In this document: positions 62,659 to 64,000 of the stretch, piece by piece
Position numbering within the stretch: position 1 is the first letter of the stretch
How the letters are laid out: every line of letters begins with the position of its first letter
Assembly (NCBI GenBank): GCA_021324945.1
Contig: JAJPID010000011.1
Span: forward strand, 1 to 64,000
Direction: 5' to 3'
Length of the DNA stretch: 64,000 bases
Origin: Lysobacterales bacterium
Lineage (GTDB): Bacteria > Pseudomonadota > Gammaproteobacteria > Xanthomonadales > Rhodanobacteraceae
Translations under genes and position numbers: made by a program
Notes under the pieces: generated by a model
What the model saw: only the letters and a program-made list of their open reading frames with translations
The model's database searches: none
Told to the model about the DNA's origin: nothing

Positions 62659-64000
62659 TCACGCTTCCGAACCGCGCAATGCACGCACGCGTTGCTCGAG
62701 ATCGGCAGCGCTGATTGCCGCACCATCGACGATGTTCCCAGTCATCAATTCGATGCGTGCGCGGAAACGCCGCGGCAGGCGCGCGCGTCCCAGTTTCGAA
62801 TCGCGCCTGCTCCACATGCTGGCCCACAGACCCCGCAGCGCCAGCGGAATCACCGGCACAGGCCGGCGCGCAAGGATGCGCTCCACACCCGGACGGAACG
62901 GCGCGATATCGCCGTCGCTGCTCAAGCCGCCTTCCGGGAACACGCACACCAGTTCACCTTCGGCCAACGCGTGATCGATCTGATCGAGCGCGCGCGCCAG
63001 CAGGGCGGCATCCTCTTTCGCGCCGGCGATCGGGATCGCCTTCGCCGTGCGGAACACGAAACTCAAAACCGGAATTCGGAAGATTTTGTAGTACATCACG
63101 AAGCGCACCGGCCGCCGCACGCTGCCCATGATGATCAGCGCGTCCATGTAGCTCACGTGGTTGCAGACCAGCAGCGCCGCGCCTTCGTCGGGAATGCGCT
63201 CCAGTCCCTCGGTGCGCACGCGGTAGAACAGGCTGATCAGAAGCCAGTCCACGAAGCGCATCAGGAATTCCGGCACCAGCAGGAAAATCCACAGCGTCAC
63301 CGCCGCGTTCAAGAGTGCGGTGATCAGGAACAGTTGCGGGATGCTCAAGCCCGCCTTCAACAAGCCGAGGCCGAACACCGCGGCGGCGACCAGGAAGATT
63401 GCATTGATGATGTTGTTGCCCGCGATCACACGCGAGAGCTCCTGGCGTTCGCTGCGGCTCTGCACCAGCGCGAACAGCGGCACGATGAAGAAGCCGGCGA
63501 ACAAGCCGAGCAGCAGGAGATCGAGCGCGATGCGCCAATGCCCGGCCGCGTGCAGGAAGGCGAGCCAGTCCAGTCCGCGCTGCGCCGCCGGCTCGTGCTG
63601 CGCGAAATACAGCAACAGGCTGAACAAGGTCATGCCGAACGCGCCCAGCGGAACCAAGCCGATCTCGACTTTGTGGCCCGAGAGTTTTTCGCACAGCAGC
63701 GAGCCTGCGCCCACGCCGACCGAGAACAGTGTCAGCACCAGGATTTCCACGCTGGCATCGCCGCCCAAATACAGCTTGGTGTAGTTGGGCAATTGCGCGG
63801 TCACCACGCCACCAAAGAACCAGAACCAAGAGATGCCCAGCACCGAATTGAACACCGCACGTTTTTTCGCGATGAGACGGATTGCGCGCGCGCTTTCGGT
63901 GAACGCGTTCCAGTTGAATTCCAGTTGCGGCGCGGTGGCGGGTACGCGAGGGATCGCACATGCGGAGGCGAAACCGATCAGTGCTACGCCGATGACCAGC
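62659..64000 (-). CDS. MFS transporter fused to a PlsC-type acyltransferase (partial)
   Basis: The gene's 5' end lies beyond the window; 447 codons are visible. The upstream part is an LplT-like MFS domain with many hydrophobic helices. From about 220 codons before the stop begins a PlsC-type acyltransferase: CNHVSYMDALI (HX4D), GAKED, CVFPEGGLS. Such fusions take up and re-acylate lysophospholipids, analogous to LplT-Aas, but no AMP-binding (acyl-ACP synthetase) domain is present at the C terminus. Confidence 0.88.
   Translation of the reverse strand, partial: LVIGVALIGFASACAIPRVPATAPQLEFNWNAFTESARAIRLIAKKRAVFNSVLGISWFWFFGGVVTAQLPNYTKLYLGGDASVEILVLTLFSVGVGAGSLLCEKLSGHKVEIGLVPLGAFGMTLFSLLLYFAQHEPAAQRGLDWLAFLHAAGHWRIALDLLLLGLFAGFFIVPLFALVQSRSERQELSRVIAGNNIINAIFLVAAAVFGLGLLKAGLSIPQLFLITALLNAAVTLWIFLLVPEFLMRFVDWLLISLFYRVRTEGLERIPDEGAALLVCNHVSYMDALIIMGSVRRPVRFVMYYKIFRIPVLSFVFRTAKAIPIAGAKEDAALLARALDQIDHALAEGELVCVFPEGGLSSDGDIAPFRPGVERILARRPVPVIPLALRGLWASMWSRRDSKLGRARLPRRFRARIELMTGNIVDGAAISAADLEQRVRALRGSEA

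Noticed and set aside
1-64000. CRISPR arrays, toxin-antitoxin pairs or restriction systems
   Set aside because: No regular direct repeat-spacer array and no cas, restriction or toxin family was recognised; the 22-bp arrays at the transposon ends are short and end-linked.

Overview
The window is a GC-rich, densely coded chromosomal segment of a gammaproteobacterium. It most resembles the order Xanthomonadales (Xanthomonadaceae or Rhodanobacteraceae). That view rests on the lptM-dapF-DUF484-xerC cluster beside hslVU, ErpA, HemJ rather than HemG, an acyl-CoA-type desaturase, a TonB receptor paired with a TPR-sulfotransferase, and the protein sequences themselves. It is inference from families, not from a species marker. 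Most of the window is core housekeeping DNA with short gaps and many 1-4 bp stop/start overlaps.

Layout. 0-9.8 kb: plsB, a lipoprotein, pyrF, an e(P4)-type lipoprotein phosphatase, a PerM-like membrane protein, rep, tdk and an unknown protein. 9.8-14 kb: mutM at the end of an ABC/GldG-type export operon. 14-21.7 kb: a fatty-acid desaturase, rpmB-rpmG, secB-gpsA, a SNF2 helicase, a GFA-family protein and a DUF971 protein. 21.75-30.55 kb: an accessory segment. 30.6-44.8 kb: hslVU, a TonB receptor with a TPR-sulfotransferase, xerC-DUF484-dapF-lptM, a RimK-like ligase with a GNAT, aroE and a gamma-class carbonic anhydrase. 44.8-53.4 kb: a patatin esterase, prlC, xthA, a YecA-like protein, a decayed DUF4336 gene, pirin, phasin, queD, a gene-poor stretch and tRNA-Met with a tRNA-Met fragment. 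53.4-64 kb: rppH, a sensorless hybrid kinase with a degenerate GGDEF/EAL regulator, hemJ, erpA, nudC, ampE and, cut by the window end, an MFS-PlsC fusion.

The notable object is 21755-30546. It is an 8.8-kb IS21-family transposon with intact-looking ends: terminal TGCA, imperfect 27-bp inverted repeats (19/27 matches by eye) and a perfect 6-bp target duplication (GCAGAG) on both sides. Each end carries an array of about five sites beginning TGAYC, spaced 21-23 bp apart. Unlike a normal IS21 element, about 6 kb of genes lie between the left end and istA: a LysR regulator, an RND efflux permease without adaptor or outer-membrane partner, a two-helix membrane protein, an XRE repressor and a Ner-like regulator. 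The order repressor(-)/ner(+)/transposase(+)/ATPase(+) copies the early control region of phage Mu, so the element looks like an IS21 transposon under a Mu-type switch that carries an efflux gene. It inserted into an interspersed palindromic repeat bounded by CGTCATTCCGG and its complement; a second, uninterrupted copy lies at 51378-51490.
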